Shown: in pieces, positions 6,758 to 8,060 of the stretch
Position numbering within the stretch: position 1 is the stretch's first letter
Layout: each line of letters begins with the position of its first letter
NCBI GenBank assembly: GCA_030706665.1
Contig: JAUZOB010000148.1
Coordinates: 1 to 8,060 of the forward strand
Reading direction: 5' to 3'
Source: Bacteroidota bacterium
Lineage (GTDB): Bacteria > Bacteroidota > Bacteroidia > Bacteroidales > Prolixibacteraceae
Length of the DNA stretch: 8,060 nucleotides
Position numbers and translations under genes: made by a program
Notes under the pieces: generated by a model
Told to the model about the DNA's origin: nothing
Seen by the model: only the letters and a program-made list of their open reading frames with translations
Database searches by the model: none

Positions 6758-7759
6758 TTAGCAGAGTTTCTCTGAAAGATAACGTTCGGCATCAATAGCT
6801 GCCATACAGCCTGATCCTGCAGCAGTTACAGCCTGTCGATAATGAGGATCCTGAACATCACCGGCTGCAAATACACCTTCGACATTTGTCTTGGATGTTC
6901 CGGGAATTGTTTTGATATACCCAACTTCGTCTGTTTCCAAATAAGGTTTAAAGATATCCGAATTCGGCTGATGGCCAATAGCAAGGAAGAAACCATCAAT
7001 ATTAATACGCACTTCTTTTTCTTCCGGAGTACCTTTTTTATGAACAAGAATCGCACCTTCAACCACTCCGTCACCGATCAATCCTTTTGTCTGATGTTCC
7101 CACAGTATTTCGATATTGGGAATCTTCTGAATCCTGTCCTGCATAATTATTGAAGCACGCAAGACGTGACGGCGGACTATCAGATAAACTTTTTTGCACA
7201 ACCCGGCAAGGTAGATCGCTTCTTCAACTGCAGTATCGCCACCACCGACAACCGCAACATCCTTTCCCCGATAGAAGAATCCATCACAGGTTGCACATGC
7301 AGAAACACCGGAGCCTGCATATTTCTGTTCGTCCTCCAATCCAAGATATTTAGCAGTAGCACCGGTTGCAATGATTACAGCATCAGCAGTGAGTACTTTA
7401 TTATCATCGAGAATTACAGTATGCGGAGTTTTCGAGAAATCAACTTTAGTAGCCAAGCCGAAACGGATGTCAGCCCCAAATCGTTCAGCTTGTTTACGAA
7501 GATCTTCCATCATGGCCGGTCCTGTAATTCCCTCAGGATACCCGGGAAAGTTTTCCACATCGGTAGTGGTCGTAAGTTGACCGCCTGGTTGCAATCCCTC
7601 ATAAAGGACCGGATTCAGATTAGCTCTTGCAGCATAGATCGCAGCAGTATAGCCGGCAGGACCGGAACCAATGATCAAACATTTAACATGTTCACTATCT
7701 CCGGAAGGCTGATTGAGAGTTTGATTTCCACTCAAATCCAATGATTTGAATAATTCCAT
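6758..7759 (-). CDS. trxB: Thioredoxin-disulfide reductase
   Basis: A cytoplasmic FAD/NADPH enzyme that reduces thioredoxin, supplying electrons for ribonucleotide reduction and disulfide repair. FAD-binding GSGPAG lies at 31-36, with EGLQPGGQLTTTTDVENFPG (54-73) contacting the flavin. The redox-active CATC is at 155-158, the NADPH-binding VGGGDTAVEE at 171-180, the Arg196/Arg197 and Arg201 cluster for the 2'-phosphate at 195-201, and the C-terminal FAD motif GVFAAGDVQD at 295-304, followed by YRQAVTAAGSG. All catalytic parts are intact. At 333 residues it is slightly longer than usual (about 310-320): some 17 polar residues precede the first beta strand. The ATG at 7759 is the only one before Met83, so the extension appears real. 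It is transcribed alone, divergent from tRNA-Pro, with a -7-like element 32 bases upstream, and it ends at the shared hairpin. Confidence 0.97.
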   Translation of the reverse strand: MELFKSLDLSGNQTLNQPSGDSEHVKCLIIGSGPAGYTAAIYAARANLNPVLYEGLQPGGQLTTTTDVENFPGYPEGITGPAMMEDLRKQAERFGADIRFGLATKVDFSKTPHTVILDDNKVLTADAVIIATGATAKYLGLEDEQKYAGSGVSACATCDGFFYRGKDVAVVGGGDTAVEEAIYLAGLCKKVYLIVRRHVLRASIIMQDRIQKIPNIEILWEHQTKGLIGDGVVEGAILVHKKGTPEEKEVRINIDGFFLAIGHQPNSDIFKPYLETDEVGYIKTIPGTSKTNVEGVFAAGDVQDPHYRQAVTAAGSGCMAAIDAERYLSEKLC

Positions 7760-7790
7760 AACGAATATCTGTTTATTTATTTGATGATCT

Positions 7791-7798
7791 CAAAAATA
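7791..7798 (-). promoter_or_regulatory. Probable trxB -7 element
   Basis: On the minus strand this reads TATTTTTG, an exact match to the Bacteroides -7 consensus TAnnTTTG. It is 32 bases upstream of the trxB ATG, giving a leader of roughly 25 nt. I see no TTTG at the expected -33 distance; that region reads AAGGAGAATTA. The call therefore rests on one half of the promoter. Confidence 0.42.
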
Positions 7799-7932
7799 TA
7801 AAAATAAAAATAATTCTCCTTTTCCTTCAGAATGCAGAAATTCAGTAAAGAAAATTAATTTGGATTAATAACAAGAGCTTCAGAAAGTTGTTTATGAGGA
7901 ATGAAAAAAAATATGATTTTTATTAGGAAAAG

Positions 7933-7964
7933 TTTGCATGAATAGAGGTTCTTGCTTAGTTTTG
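7933..7964 (+). promoter_or_regulatory. Bacteroides-type promoter of tRNA-Pro
   Basis: TTTG at 7933-7936 and TAGTTTTG at 7957-7964 are separated by 20 nt, an ideal fit to the Bacteroides primary sigma consensus TTTG-N19-21-TAnnTTTG. Transcription would start near 7969, a few bases before the mature tRNA 5' end, leaving a very short leader for RNase P to remove. Confidence 0.78.
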
Positions 7965-7976
7965 TGCCCTCGAAAG

Positions 7977-8050
7977 CGGGGTGTAGCTCAGTTGGTTAGA
8001 GTACGCGTCTGGGGGGCGTGAGGTCGCTGGTCCGAGTCCAGTCACCCCGA
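7977..8050 (+). tRNA. tRNA-Pro (anticodon GGG)
   Basis: A full cloverleaf of 74 nt: acceptor CGGGGTG/CACCCCG (7977-7983 with 8043-8049), D arm GCTC/GAGT with GG in its loop, anticodon arm CGCGT/GCGTG with loop CTGGGGG and anticodon GGG at 8011-8013, T arm GCTGG/CCAGT, and discriminator A at 8050. It reads CCC and CCU proline codons. G37 after the anticodon fits the TrmD target. The encoded 3' end is ACCG, so the final A of CCA must be added after transcription. The T loop reads TCCGAGT, with C where U55 is nearly universal. It is divergent from trxB, with its own promoter just upstream. Confidence 0.96.
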
Positions 8051-8060
8051 CCGCTTAAAA

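Noticed and set aside
7166..7744. 192-residue plus-strand open frame
   Set aside because: Fully antisense to the clear trxB coding sequence, with no recognisable domain; a shadow frame.
7977..8054. tRNA as a phage or element attachment site
   Set aside because: No integrase and no repeat of the tRNA 3' end inside the window.

Overview
The window looks chromosomal and comes from a member of the Bacteroidota, most likely order Bacteroidales (Parabacteroides, Bacteroides or a relative). Four things point there: a hypothetical protein of the Bacteroidota-typical DUF6266 type, Bacteroides-type promoter elements (TTTG, about 20 nt, TAnnTTTG) in front of the tRNA and in part in front of trxB, AT-rich leaders without a clear Shine-Dalgarno, and a thioredoxin reductase of the Bacteroides kind. 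The genus is inference only.

Layout. Positions 1-194 hold no convincing gene. A 205-residue DUF6266-like protein lies on the minus strand (195-812). A gene-free stretch of about 700 bp follows (813-1513). Its second half has two abutting hairpins, a 15-nt palindrome and a 22-nt tandem duplication, and it ends at a strong bidirectional terminator (1514-1556). Together these make a candidate structured RNA. The main gene (1576-4935, minus) encodes a 1119-residue membrane protein that joins three enzymes: a YaaH-like GH18 glycosidase, a NodB polysaccharide deacetylase and a processive GT2 glycosyltransferase. A divergent intergenic region of about 650 bp with inverted and direct repeats (4936-5581) separates it from a plus-strand three-gene cluster: a YtxH-domain protein, a holin-superfamily-III-like two-TM membrane protein and a conserved-type 145-residue protein. 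A shared hairpin terminator (6700-6731) divides that cluster from the convergent trxB (6758-7759, minus). The window closes with tRNA-Pro(GGG) (7977-8050), transcribed divergently from trxB from a near-ideal Bacteroides promoter.

How the genes work together. The trifunctional protein appears to be a self-contained surface-glycan machine. Its GT2 domain would polymerise sugar, probably N-acetylglucosamine, at the cytoplasmic face, while the deacetylase and glycosidase would trim or cleave the product outside. It is flanked by its own terminator and a long upstream gap, so it is probably transcribed alone. The ytxH/holin-like/145-aa cluster resembles envelope or stress-associated small membrane proteins and is probably one transcript. 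TrxB and tRNA-Pro are housekeeping genes. The best candidates for something undescribed are the GH18-NodB-GT2 fusion and the structured intergenic segment at 1252-1556.
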